A stretch of 40,126 nucleotides of DNA from NCBI GenBank assembly GCA_016210115.1, contig JACQUW010000337.1:1-40126 (forward strand). The letters are read 5' to 3'. Position numbers and translations under genes: made by a program. The stretch is from Deltaproteobacteria bacterium (GTDB taxonomy: Bacteria; Desulfobacterota; Binatia; UBA9968). Of the stretch, positions 1-7,475 are shown one piece after another (within the stretch, counting starts at the first letter, position 1; each line of letters starts with the position of its first letter). The notes below the pieces were generated by a model, which searched no databases, was not told the DNA's origin, and saw only the letters and a program-made list of their open reading frames with translations.

Positions 1-141
1 CCGTATGGCCAGAAGTACGAAATTCGTGGTACCCTAAGTGGCCCTTCAGGGAGGTCTGCGGGAGTGTTGACTGTCTGGATCGTCCTATCGGGTGGCGACG
101 TCCCACAGTTCGTGACTGCTTTCCCGGGGGAAATGACATGA
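1..141 (+). CDS. DUF6883-type protein, C-terminal end (partial)
   Basis: The first reading frame is open from the window edge to a TGA at 139-141, giving 46 residues that begin PYGQKYEIRGTLSGPSGR and continue through a VLTVWIV strand to an FVTAFPG ending. This matches the end I know for DUF6883 proteins, in which a Gly-Pro-x-Gly-Arg turn and a TVW strand precede a final V-T-A-x-P-G. The gene start lies outside the window. Its stop overlaps the next ATG (ATGA at 138-141), so the two genes are probably translationally coupled. The function of the family is not established; similar domains occur in small two-gene cassettes and, as far as I recall, in putative toxin modules. The family call rests on recall of the motif only. 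Confidence 0.6.
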   Translation, partial: PYGQKYEIRGTLSGPSGRSAGVLTVWIVLSGGDVPQFVTAFPGEMT

Positions 142-362
142 TGTATAAACTTCTCGATACCGTGGTGCTTGAGCGAGACCTACCCGAGCAGGGTCTTCGC
201 AAAGGAGACCTTGGGGCGGTTGTGCAGGTGTACGAGCCCGACGGCTTGGAGGTTGAGTTCGTGACCGCATCCGGCAAAACTCAGGCGCTTGTCACGCTGA
301 ACGTCAAAGACGTGCGGCCCGTGCAAGACAGCGACCTCGTCGCCGTCAGGTCCGTCGCTTAA
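138..362 (+). CDS. DUF4926 domain-containing protein
   Basis: This is a 74-residue acidic protein beginning MMYKLLDTVVLERDLPEQGL, then a GDLGAVVQVYEPDG core and an LVTLNVKDVRPV ending. These are the hallmarks of DUF4926, a small SH3-like beta-barrel family of unknown function. A GGGGGA stretch lies about 8 bases before the ATG, and the start overlaps the stop of the upstream DUF6883-type gene, so the two form one transcription unit. A toxin-partner or immunity role is only a guess from the pairing. The protein has no signal peptide and should be cytoplasmic. Confidence 0.7.
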   Translation: MMYKLLDTVVLERDLPEQGLRKGDLGAVVQVYEPDGLEVEFVTASGKTQALVTLNVKDVRPVQDSDLVAVRSVA

Positions 363-518
363 ACCGCGTTGCATCGATCCGCGCGGATGATCGGATAACA
401 TCCGGCTTCAGATGGACCGCCGGGGAGCAGCGGCTTTTGCGACGGTGATCGACGTTTTCCGGATTACCGTGCTATCCCGCCCGGCGGCCACTGAGCCAGC
501 ACGTTGGCGAGGGATACA

Positions 519-1439
519 ATGATTAATCCCATTTCAAAGCTGCCTGCAATGATTTGCGCTTTAGTCCTGGCATCCACGGTCGCTAGTATGGCTGCGGATG
601 TTCTCAGTAAAAAACCTCGTCACGTTTGGGGCGGCCCGAGCGCAGTTGTCAATGACCAGGCCATCATGAAGATGATATGGGCTCCTGGGATCGATGATGG
701 TTATGTCCCACAGGGCATCACAGTGGCAGGTGATTCTATCCTGCTTTCCAGTTACCAGAGCACGAATCCTAAAGTTGATCGAGGGCCTTGCCGCGTTTTT
801 AAAGTGGATTTCAAAACGGGGGAATACACTGGCCAGTTTGATTTGCCGGAAGACTGCGGGCACGCCGGGGGACTGGCTTACGTTGGACGGGGCTTTCTAG
901 TTGCTTCGGATACGAGACGCCTCTACAAGATCGATATGAACAAGGCCTTTCAGGATGGCAATACGACCAAGGCGCTGCTTGGCGTCGTGAGGCTCGGGGG
1001 TGACTTGAAGGGTTCCTTTGTCGATTTTGATGGGACATCGATTTTCATCGGCTCATCGGAAAAGGACGCTGGCAAAGCTAAAGGCTTTTTCCTGCCACTA
1101 TCCATTTTTGAGTCCCACAATGGCAAGTCTATCAAAGAAGATATGGCCTTAAGAAGCTTCCCGATAGCCGTACAAGCTCAAGGCGCGGCCTTCGATCGCG
1201 ACGGGAATCTATGGATGACATTCAGCAGCAGCAAATACGGGACGCTCCAGAAAGTTGAGCCAAATTCCGGGAAAGTATTAGCGGAATACGAAATGGTGAT
1301 CGGGATTGAGGATATCGGCTTCGACGAGGACGGAAGGTTGTGGTCCGTTTCTGAAGCCGGATCGTTGCGTTGGTCCCGCTGGGCCAAGACATTCCCTATC
1401 ATCTTCCAGATGGATTTGACAAAGTTGAAGCCTCGCTAA
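519..1439 (+). CDS. Secreted beta-propeller (SMP-30/NHL-like) protein
   Basis: The protein has 306 residues from the ATG at 519, which is preceded by a good GGCGAGGG ribosome site 5-6 bases away; a TTG five codons earlier is less likely. Residues 1-26 form a signal peptide ending SMAA, so the protein is exported. The rest is a series of blade-like repeats with Asp/Gly turns, such as AAFDRDGNLWMTF and IGFDEDGRLWSVSE, typical of SMP-30/gluconolactonase/NHL propellers. No lactonase metal site can be assigned with confidence, so the substrate is unknown. It appears monocistronic, with a hairpin plus T-run downstream. It could be a periplasmic ligand-binding or lactone-hydrolysing protein. Confidence 0.7.
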   Translation: MINPISKLPAMICALVLASTVASMAADVLSKKPRHVWGGPSAVVNDQAIMKMIWAPGIDDGYVPQGITVAGDSILLSSYQSTNPKVDRGPCRVFKVDFKTGEYTGQFDLPEDCGHAGGLAYVGRGFLVASDTRRLYKIDMNKAFQDGNTTKALLGVVRLGGDLKGSFVDFDGTSIFIGSSEKDAGKAKGFFLPLSIFESHNGKSIKEDMALRSFPIAVQAQGAAFDRDGNLWMTFSSSKYGTLQKVEPNSGKVLAEYEMVIGIEDIGFDEDGRLWSVSEAGSLRWSRWAKTFPIIFQMDLTKLKPR

Positions 1440-1449
1440 TTTCGGGCCA

Positions 1450-1488
1450 GCGGCGGCCGCCTTGCGTGCGTGCCGCCCGCGCTTTTTG
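1450..1488 (+). terminator. Probable Rho-independent terminator after the propeller gene
   Basis: GCGGCGGC at 1450-1457 can pair with GCCGCCCGC at 1472-1480 (one bulge), and the hairpin is followed by GCTTTTTG. It starts 11 bases after the stop of the propeller gene and separates it from lemA. Confidence 0.5.
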
Positions 1489-1555
1489 CCCCGGAACAAA
1501 CATGATAGAGTTACTCGAATTTTGAACTCAGCCGAAGCTGAAAGGAGCATGGCGC

Positions 1556-2155
1556 ATGTTTGGCAAACTCGTTAGAGGCAATCTGGGATTGGTATTTGGG
1601 TTAGGTGCTCTATTTTTGCTTGCCGGCTGCGGCTACAACCAGCTTCAGGCGCTGGACGAGGAAGTGAAAGCTGCCTGGAGCGAGGTGCAAAACCAATATC
1701 AGCGGCGCGCGGACCTTGTGCCGAATCTTGTTTCGGTCGTCAAGGGCGCAGCTCAGTTTGAAAGGGACACGCTGACGCAAGTGATCGAAGCGCGCAGTAA
1801 GGCGACCTCGGTCCAGTTAGACGCCAACTCTCTTAGCAACCCTGAGGCCTTCAAACGCTTCGAGGAGGCGCAGCGCGGTCTCTCCAGCGCTCTCTCACGC
1901 CTGCTCGTTGTGGTGGAGCGGTATCCTGATCTCAAGGCGAATCAGAATTTTCGCGATCTCCAGGCCCAGCTCGAGGGGACCGAAAACCGAATCGCGGTAG
2001 CACGCAAGCGCTACATCGAGAAAGTCGCTGACTATAATAAGGCGGTTCGATTTTTTCCCACCAATTTGACGGCCCGCTACCTTCTTGGTCTCAACGTTCG
2101 CGAAACCTTCAGGACCGACGAGGCCGCGGCGAAACCGCCTGAAGTAAAGTTCTAA
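1556..2155 (+). CDS. lemA: LemA family lipoprotein
   Basis: This 199-residue protein starts with a lipoprotein signal peptide whose lipobox is LLAGC (Cys25). The LemA signature follows: an A-W-S-E-V-Q-N-Q-Y-Q-R-R-A-D-L-V-P-N-L-V run and a long helical region with the N-R-I-A-V-A-R-K-R-Y segment near residue 145. LemA proteins are membrane-anchored helical-bundle proteins of poorly defined function that are usually encoded beside TPM-domain proteins, as here. An AAAGGAG ribosome site lies 9 bases before the ATG. A 300-bp repeat-rich gap separates it from the ygcG-like gene, whereas such genes are normally closely spaced. Confidence 0.88.
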   Translation: MFGKLVRGNLGLVFGLGALFLLAGCGYNQLQALDEEVKAAWSEVQNQYQRRADLVPNLVSVVKGAAQFERDTLTQVIEARSKATSVQLDANSLSNPEAFKRFEEAQRGLSSALSRLLVVVERYPDLKANQNFRDLQAQLEGTENRIAVARKRYIEKVADYNKAVRFFPTNLTARYLLGLNVRETFRTDEAAAKPPEVKF

Positions 2156-2189
2156 GTGGTGCAATTCGGGGATTCCTCTTTCTCTTCCC

Positions 2190-2425
2190 TCTATGATTTT
2201 CCCCTTTGCAAAAAGGGGCGCTGTGAAAAAATTATGGGAACGCGGAAAATCTCCCCTATCCCCTATTTTTCAAAGAGGGGAACTCGGATTTACAGAGAGG
2301 AATTGCCAAGCACCTACAGAGCAAAATTCCACTTTCCTCTTTGGAATCATCCCCCTTTGAAAAAGGGGGAAAGAGGGAGATTTGAATTTTTTCGCAGCTT
2401 TAGGGGGATCAAAGGGGGATTTGTC
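2190..2425 (+). repeat. Cluster of CCCCTTTGAAAAAGGGG-type palindromic repeats
   Basis: At least four degenerate units occur here: CCCCTTTGCAAAAAGGGG near 2202; CTCCCCTATCCCC followed by TTTTTCAAAGAGGGG near 2250; CCCCCTTTGAAAAAGGGGG near 2350; and GGGGGATCAAAGGGGGATTT near 2404. The same words recur at 22637-22748, so this is a dispersed family. The cluster fills the gap between lemA and the ygcG-like gene. It leaves a reading frame open through it, which makes the downstream start ambiguous. Confidence 0.8.
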
Positions 2426-2491
2426 CTCTGCAGAATTCGACACCGCCGCCGACCTTCACATAAGAGACCGAACCATGATCGGCGCGCTTCG

Positions 2492-3226
2492 GTGCTCTTG
2501 TTAGCATGTCTGCTGCTTCTTCCCGCTTGGCTGTGTGCCCTTGAAGTGCCTTCGCTGCGCGGCCGCGTCAATGATTTGGCCGGTCTTCTACCGGGCGGCC
2601 GAAGCCAGGTTCTCGAAGAGCGGCTGCACCGGTTTGAGGAACAAACCGGCCACCAGATCGCCGTTCTTACGATCCCTACTCTCGACGGTGAAGATCTCGA
2701 AGGATTCAGCATCCGAGTGGCAGAAACGTGGAAAATTGGCAAGAAAGGTTTCGATAACGGAGTCATCCTGCTCGTGGTCCATAATGACCGCAAGCTCAGG
2801 ATCGAAGTAGGATATGGTCTCGAGGGAATTCTTCCCGATGCTATCGCAAGCCGTATTATCCGTGAGGTTATTGTTCCTCGCTTCAGGGCAAACGACTATG
2901 CCGGCGGGATTGAATCTGGAATCGATGCGATCATCAAGGTAACACGGGGCGAGTCGCTCCCTGAAGCGACAAAACGGCCTCGCGGCGGCGCGGGTATTTC
3001 AACCGGAGAGCTGCTCTTCATTCTGCTGCTTCTGGCCATTCCGATCATCGGTGTTCTCTCAAGCCTGACCCAGCGCCGGACACTCGGACCCTGGAGTGGA
3101 GGGAGGGGGCGTCACTCCGGGGGTTGGGGTCCTCCGTTCGGCGGAGGCGGAGGAGGCGGATCTGGCGGTGGCTTCAGTGGAGGAGGGGGAGGCTTCGGGG
3201 GCGGCGGCGCATCGGGGAGTTGGTAA
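2492..3226 (+). CDS. TPM-domain protein, YgcG-like, with Gly-rich tail
   Basis: From a GTG at 2492 the protein has 244 residues. It comprises a hydrophobic signal segment (LLLACLLLLPAWLCA), then a TPM domain opening with VPSLRGRVNDLAGLLP and containing IAVLTIPTLDGEDLEGFSIR, NGVILLVV and LRIEVGYGLEGILPD. One transmembrane helix follows near residue 175, then a very Gly-rich C-terminus ending GGASGSW. This is the normal architecture of YgcG proteins. The start is uncertain: the frame is open back to 2156 through the repeat cluster, with an ATG at 2234, and the GTG has no clear ribosome site. The lost or displaced start may reflect repeat insertion. It forms an operon with the next TPM gene, 4 bases downstream. 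Confidence 0.8.
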   Translation: MLLLACLLLLPAWLCALEVPSLRGRVNDLAGLLPGGRSQVLEERLHRFEEQTGHQIAVLTIPTLDGEDLEGFSIRVAETWKIGKKGFDNGVILLVVHNDRKLRIEVGYGLEGILPDAIASRIIREVIVPRFRANDYAGGIESGIDAIIKVTRGESLPEATKRPRGGAGISTGELLFILLLLAIPIIGVLSSLTQRRTLGPWSGGRGRHSGGWGPPFGGGGGGGSGGGFSGGGGGFGGGGASGSW

Positions 3227-3230
3227 TAAA

Positions 3231-3863
3231 ATGCAAGCGCAAAATTTCTTCACACAAGAAGAAAAGCAACGCATCGAGCAAGCCGTGAAAAACGCGGAGC
3301 TCGGCACGTCGGGCGAAATCGTGCCCATGATCGTAGGCGCCAGCGACCGCTATAGCGAGGTAGAGCTCGGCGGCCTTATCGGCGGTCTCGTTATCGGAAC
3401 CGCGGCTGCATTTATTCTCGCCGATCCCTGGGCTTCCGTGCACAGCAATCTTGGCTGGCCGCTCATCGGCGCCGGCATCGGGCTTGTTCTTTGCCGAATC
3501 CCTGCCATCAAACGCAGCCTGATTTCAAAGAAGCGGATTGCGGAGGAGGTCCATACCTGTTGCCTTGCCGCTTTCACTGCTGAAGGGCTTCATTACACCC
3601 GGGCACACACCGGCATTCTCATCTTCGCCTCTCTTCTGGAACATCGAGTCGAGGTGCTGGCGGACCGAGGAATAAATGACAAAGTGAAACCCGGTACTTG
3701 GGATGAAGTCGTAAAGATCCTCACATCAGGACTCCGCTCCGGAGATGCCTGCGCTGCTTTTTGCCGGGCAATCGAGAAGTGCGGCAAAATCCTCTCAGAA
3801 CACTTTCCCCGCCAGCCGGATGACCGGGATGAGCTGGCGAATCGCCTGGTCACCGGAGAGTGA
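3231..3863 (+). CDS. Second TPM-domain membrane protein
   Basis: This 210-residue protein begins MQAQNFFTQEEKQRIEQAVK, which matches the short TPM-domain proteins often found third in lemA-ygcG clusters. The TSGEIVPMIV segment starts the domain. Two hydrophobic helices follow (LIGGLVIGTAAAFILA near residue 50 and PLIGAGIGLVLC near 78), then a cytoplasm-like part with TGILIFASLLEHRVEVLADRG, the conserved TPM strand. The ATG lies 4 bases after the previous stop, so the two genes are co-transcribed. Proposed roles of this family are in membrane-protein or envelope maintenance; nothing here sets the substrate. Confidence 0.85.
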   Translation: MQAQNFFTQEEKQRIEQAVKNAELGTSGEIVPMIVGASDRYSEVELGGLIGGLVIGTAAAFILADPWASVHSNLGWPLIGAGIGLVLCRIPAIKRSLISKKRIAEEVHTCCLAAFTAEGLHYTRAHTGILIFASLLEHRVEVLADRGINDKVKPGTWDEVVKILTSGLRSGDACAAFCRAIEKCGKILSEHFPRQPDDRDELANRLVTGE

Positions 3864-3867
3864 TCTT

Positions 3868-3884
3868 CGGCCGCCGGGCGGCCG
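3868..3884 (+). terminator. GC-rich hairpin after the TPM operon
   Basis: CGGCCGC at 3868-3874 and GCGGCCG at 3878-3884 form a perfect 7-bp stem with a 3-base loop, 4 bases after the stop. No T-run follows, so terminator function is uncertain. Confidence 0.3.
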
Positions 3885-3935
3885 GCGTGTTCATGAAATC
3901 CCTGGTTCACCCTCGCGGACAAAAGAAGCCCCCAC

Positions 3936-4119
3936 CTTAGTCCTCCCCCGCAAGGGGGGAGGATAGAAATACCGAAAGGCGGACGTCGATTCGCTCTCGG
4001 TTGTTATCCACGACGTTTCAGAGTCTTCCTTCCCTCCTCGCGGGGGGAAGGGCAGGATGGGGGATGGTGAGTAAAAGTGTCCCCACCCTATCCTCCCCCG
4101 GAACTGGGAGGATAGGGTG
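3936..4119. repeat. Three GC-rich palindromes of a dispersed family
   Basis: TCCTCCCCC (3941-3949) pairs with GGGGGAGGA (3955-3963). A CCTTCCCTCC / GGGGGGAAGG hairpin sits at about 4027-4051. CACCCTATCCTCCC (4084-4097) pairs perfectly with 4106-4119. The first and second units are roughly inverted copies of one another with respect to their flanking CCCCCACCTTAGTCC / GGCAGGATGGGGG words. No coding potential is seen in 3885-4146. Confidence 0.75.
4084..4119 (-). terminator. 14-bp perfect stem-loop downstream of the amidohydrolase gene
   Basis: The arms are CACCCTATCCTCCC and its exact complement, with an 8-base loop. Read on the minus strand it lies 27 bases past the amidohydrolase stop and is followed a few bases later by CTTTTAC. 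It belongs to the repeat family above and may end transcription from the right. Confidence 0.4.
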
Positions 4120-4146
4120 ATCAGAGGAGAAGCGATTCTCGTAAGG

Positions 4147-4998
4147 CTAGAAGTTCAGCTTGAAGAGTTTTTTTGCGTTTTCCAACAAGATCTTCTGGCG
4201 CACTTCGGGTTTTATTGGAAGCTCTTGAAATTCTTCCAGCCAGCGCTCAACGCCTATGGCCGGCCAGTCCGATCCGAAAAGCATCTTATCCTGCAGGATC
4301 GTGTTGGCATAATGAACCATTTCTTTCGGAAAATACTTCGGAGCCCATCCTGACATATCGATAAAGAAGTTGGCCTTGTGACGGCATATGGCGAGGCTCT
4401 CTTCCTGCCACGGCCAGGAAGGATGAGCTCCAATGATCGTGAGCTGCGGAAAATCTGCCGCGACATCGTCGAGGTGGATCGGCTGGGTGTACTTCAGCTT
4501 GAAACCCATGCCTCCGGGCGTGCCTGCTCCGGCGCCGGCCATTCCCATATGAAACAAAATGGGCAACCCCTGCTTCTGAATCTCTTCCCAAAGTGGATAG
4601 AAGCGGGTGTCACTCGGAAAAAACTGCTGTCTTGCGGGGTTGATTTCGCCTATACCGTGCAATCCAAGATCTTTGATCCGGCGGATCTCATTCAACGCCA
4701 CTTTTCCCTGCCACGGATCGATGACGCCAAACCCCAGGAACACGTCCGCATGCTTGCGCACGGCCTCCACGACATGGTCATTCGGCACTGGCGTAAGACC
4801 TGTGACTGTTTGGTCCGTGCTGTTCATGATAACAGCCATCATATTGCGCGCGCGGTACTGGTCCGCCAATTCATCGATTGAGACCGGCTTCCGCTCCCGG
4901 CCGAAATAGCGCGCCATCTGCTGGGCCCGCTCTCCTTTGGACGCGAGGGTCTTCTCATCGAGCAAATGGATATGTGAATCTATCGCTTTGACTTCCAT
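4147..4998 (-). CDS. Amidohydrolase family 2 (ACMSD-like) metal enzyme
   Basis: The protein has 283 residues and a TIM-barrel metal-dependent hydrolase layout: the N-terminal IDSHIHLLDE motif (His-x-His metal ligands near residue 8), ILFHMGM in the middle (metal His), IIGAHPSWPW (His), and MLFGSDWPAIG near the C-terminus (catalytic Asp). This is the PF04909 family, which holds ACMSD and gamma-resorcylate-type decarboxylases and lactone hydrolases. No signal peptide is present. The start is supported by AAGGAGG on the minus strand 8 bases upstream. It is divergent from the MLE-like gene (152 bp between them), which hints that both act on the same ring-derived or carboxylic substrate. Confidence 0.87.
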   Translation of the reverse strand: MEVKAIDSHIHLLDEKTLASKGERAQQMARYFGRERKPVSIDELADQYRARNMMAVIMNSTDQTVTGLTPVPNDHVVEAVRKHADVFLGFGVIDPWQGKVALNEIRRIKDLGLHGIGEINPARQQFFPSDTRFYPLWEEIQKQGLPILFHMGMAGAGAGTPGGMGFKLKYTQPIHLDDVAADFPQLTIIGAHPSWPWQEESLAICRHKANFFIDMSGWAPKYFPKEMVHYANTILQDKMLFGSDWPAIGVERWLEEFQELPIKPEVRQKILLENAKKLFKLNF

Positions 4999-5101
4999 CT
5001 CCCCTATCCTCCTTGTGAAGCTTCGATTACCATGCCTTATTTACGCTACCGCTATTATAACGCTGCTCAAAAAGCAACAGAGGGAGGCGAGATCCGAAAG
5101 A

Positions 5102-5132
5102 TTGACTGCGGCACAATAAGATGTGCTAGACT
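5102..5132 (+). promoter_or_regulatory. Candidate sigma-70 promoter for the enolase-superfamily gene
   Basis: TTGACT (5102-5107) and TAGACT (5127-5132) are separated by 19 bases. The -10 box has an extended TGC just before it. The start codon is 18 bases downstream. The spacing is longer than ideal. Confidence 0.35.
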
Positions 5133-5150
5133 GGATCAGGTGTTATCGCG

Positions 5151-6254
5151 TTGAAAGTTACACGGGTAGATATTTTTCCTCTTAGCGTCCCGTTGAAGGG
5201 TGTCTTCAAGAATGCCCATGCCGTGAGGACGAGCCAGGAGAGCATTGTCCTGATTGTGCAGACGGACGAGGGTTTTACGGGGTTGGGGAATGTCGATCCC
5301 GACCCCGGCTACTCCGAGGAGAGCTTTTCGGATACGCTGGGCGCGATCCGCCAACTCGCTCCGGATCTAACAGGGATGGATCCGCTGAACATCACGGCAG
5401 CTCTGGAGAGAATGGACCGGCTTTTGGCAGGCCGCCTGGATGCGAAGGCGGCGATCGAGATGGCGCTGTTCGATCTCAAGGGGAAAGTCCTGGGGGTCCC
5501 GGTGCATGCGCTTTTGGGCGGCGCGGTAAAAGAGGAGATTTTCCTTAACGCATGGATCGGCATGCTCCCACCCGAGCAGGCAGCCGCCGAGGCATGCGCC
5601 TGGCACCAGCGGGGATTTCGCTCCGCGAAAATTAAGGTCGGCTCGGGCATCGAGCAGGACTATGCCCGAGTGAAATCGGTGCGAGAGGCCGTCGGAAATC
5701 GTATGGCGCTGAGAATTGACGCCAACGAGGCCTACAGCGCCGACGAGGCGATCCGCCTGGGCAAGGCGCTCGCGCCGCTGGACCTCTTTCTCTTCGAGCA
5801 GCCGGTATCGCGGCGCGACCTCGACGGCATGGCAAAGGTCAGAAGAGCAATCGAGATTCCTGTGATGGCAGATGAGGCAATCCTGGGCCCTGGGACACTG
5901 ATCGAGCTCATAAAAAAAGAGGCCGCGGACATTATCAAGGTTAAAGTGATGAAGCAGGGCGGGATTCAGAGAACGACCCAGATGATCCATACCGCCGAAG
6001 CGGCGGGCATCCGGTGCGTGATCGGCCATGGATTTGGCCTGGCGATCAACACGCTCGCTGAGCTTCATGTGGCGGCAAGCTGCCGCAACGTCCTCGACGG
6101 CTGTGAATTTGTCGGACCGCTCAAGATGGAAACAGATGTCGTCAAGGAGTGCCTGCGGATGGACGACGGCAGAATCAGAGTCCCTTTAGAAAATGGGCTC
6201 GGCGCGGAGATCGATCACGTAAGGCTAAGAGAGTCCGCCCTGGCTTCGATTTAG
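5151..6254 (+). CDS. Mandelate racemase/muconate lactonizing enzyme family protein
   Basis: This 367-residue enolase-superfamily enzyme starts at a TTG that gives the typical MKVTRVDIFPLSVPL opening, with AGGTG about 9 bases upstream. The N-terminal capping domain (about 1-125) is followed by a TIM barrel. The barrel has the Lys-x-Lys pair of the second strand (SAKIKVG, Lys160/Lys162), metal ligands Asp190 (LRIDAN), Glu216 (LFEQPV) and Asp241 (MADEA), and Lys265 in IKVKVMKQGG. Two opposed lysines mark the MLE subgroup (cycloisomerase, o-succinylbenzoate synthase, dipeptide epimerase, racemase) rather than mandelate racemase proper. The exact substrate is open. It is followed 15 bases later by the CoA-ligase pair, so it is probably in the same operon. 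Confidence 0.88.
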   Translation: MKVTRVDIFPLSVPLKGVFKNAHAVRTSQESIVLIVQTDEGFTGLGNVDPDPGYSEESFSDTLGAIRQLAPDLTGMDPLNITAALERMDRLLAGRLDAKAAIEMALFDLKGKVLGVPVHALLGGAVKEEIFLNAWIGMLPPEQAAAEACAWHQRGFRSAKIKVGSGIEQDYARVKSVREAVGNRMALRIDANEAYSADEAIRLGKALAPLDLFLFEQPVSRRDLDGMAKVRRAIEIPVMADEAILGPGTLIELIKKEAADIIKVKVMKQGGIQRTTQMIHTAEAAGIRCVIGHGFGLAINTLAELHVAASCRNVLDGCEFVGPLKMETDVVKECLRMDDGRIRVPLENGLGAEIDHVRLRESALASI

Positions 6255-6269
6255 CTTCCGCTGAGGTCA

Positions 6270-7475
6270 ATGGCTCGATTACTGGAACACCACGCGCTTG
6301 AGATTCTGCAAAACGGCGGGATTCCGATACCCGCCTTCCGCGTCGTCTCAACGCCTGAAAAAGCGGTCGAGGCCGCGAAAGACCTCAATTGTCCGATTGT
6401 CCTGAAGGCCCTGATCCCGGCCGGCGGGAGAGGCAAAGCGGGGGCAATCAGGCGGGCGCGCAGTTCCGAAGAGGCCCTTACGCACGCTAGGGAACTCTTG
6501 GGGACGACGGTCCTCCATTTTCCCGTCGAGGAGCTTCTGGTGAGCGAGGCAGTAGAGATCGAGAAGGAATTTTTCGTCTCGATTACCTTCGACAGCATGA
6601 GCCGAAGGCCCGTGGTCCTTTTCTCCTCCCTCGGCGGCATTGACGTCGAGGCGATCCTGGCGGAAAACCCCGAGCGGCTTATCCAGAGGAGCGTCGATAT
6701 CAGCCTCGGCCTCCAGCCATTTCTGGCGCGCGGGATTGCGGAGAGCGCGGGCCTGCGCGGCGATCTTCTGGTCGAGACGGCGAATCTTCTCGCGACGCTT
6801 TATGGAATCTTTCGCCGGTACGATGCTCAGACCATAGAGATCAATCCGCTCGTGCTTACGCCCAGGAAAAACCTGGTCGCCCCATCGGCTGTGATTGTCA
6901 TTGATAACCAGGCGATCTTTCGTCATCCGGAGCTGGAACAGATCGCGGATCCGGACCGGACCAATGGCTGGCGTCCCCTTACGCCCCTGGAAAAAAAGAT
7001 GCGAGCCATCGACCGGACGGATTTGAGCTCGGCGATCCGCTTCAACGAGTTTGAAAGCGGGGAGATCGCGTTTATGGTGACTGGCGGCGGCGCGGGGCTG
7101 CTCGCTTTGGATACGATCACAAAGATCGGCGGCGGGCCGGCCACCACTTTCGATATCACCCCGGGCCGGGTCGAAGAAAAAATGTATCTTGCCACCAGAG
7201 CTATCCTCTCGAAGCCGGGGTTGAAGGGGTTGATCGCGGGCGGCAATATTACCAACTTCATTCCCATCGATGTAAAAGTAAGAGGAGTCATGCGGGCGCT
7301 GAAGGAACTGAAAGTTCAACCCAAACAATTTCCTGTGGTCTTTCGCTTTGCCGGTCCGGGCGTTGAGATCGCAAAGGAACTGGCCGCAGAGCTTCCGGGC
7401 ATCGTTTTTTTCGACGCCTCTGTTCCTATCGAAGAAGCGGTGAGAAAAATTGTGGAGTTGACGAAGCAAGCATGA
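6270..7475 (+). CDS. CoA ligase beta subunit, ATP-grasp (SucC/citryl-CoA synthetase-like)
   Basis: The protein has 401 residues. The N-terminal ATP-grasp half (about 1-235) includes VLKALIPAGGRGKAGAI and the metal-binding EINPLVL. The C-terminal CoA-ligase half starts near 245 with IAFMVTGGGAGLLALDTI. Ordinary SucC has a NIFGGI loop in the latter half; here the matching position reads IAGGNITNF. This is close to the GGSIANF citrate-binding loop of ATP-citrate lyase and citryl-CoA synthetase, and FRFAGPG follows where those enzymes have RRGGPN. I infer a citryl-CoA-synthetase or malate-CoA-ligase type substrate (a hydroxy di- or tricarboxylate) rather than succinate. It overlaps the alpha-subunit gene by 4 bases. 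Confidence 0.85.
   Translation: MARLLEHHALEILQNGGIPIPAFRVVSTPEKAVEAAKDLNCPIVLKALIPAGGRGKAGAIRRARSSEEALTHARELLGTTVLHFPVEELLVSEAVEIEKEFFVSITFDSMSRRPVVLFSSLGGIDVEAILAENPERLIQRSVDISLGLQPFLARGIAESAGLRGDLLVETANLLATLYGIFRRYDAQTIEINPLVLTPRKNLVAPSAVIVIDNQAIFRHPELEQIADPDRTNGWRPLTPLEKKMRAIDRTDLSSAIRFNEFESGEIAFMVTGGGAGLLALDTITKIGGGPATTFDITPGRVEEKMYLATRAILSKPGLKGLIAGGNITNFIPIDVKVRGVMRALKELKVQPKQFPVVFRFAGPGVEIAKELAAELPGIVFFDASVPIEEAVRKIVELTKQA

Noticed and set aside
6348-7469. 373-codon minus-strand frame opposite the CoA ligase beta gene
   Set aside because: It is a shadow of the ATP-grasp gene in a GC-rich sequence; no family features are seen.
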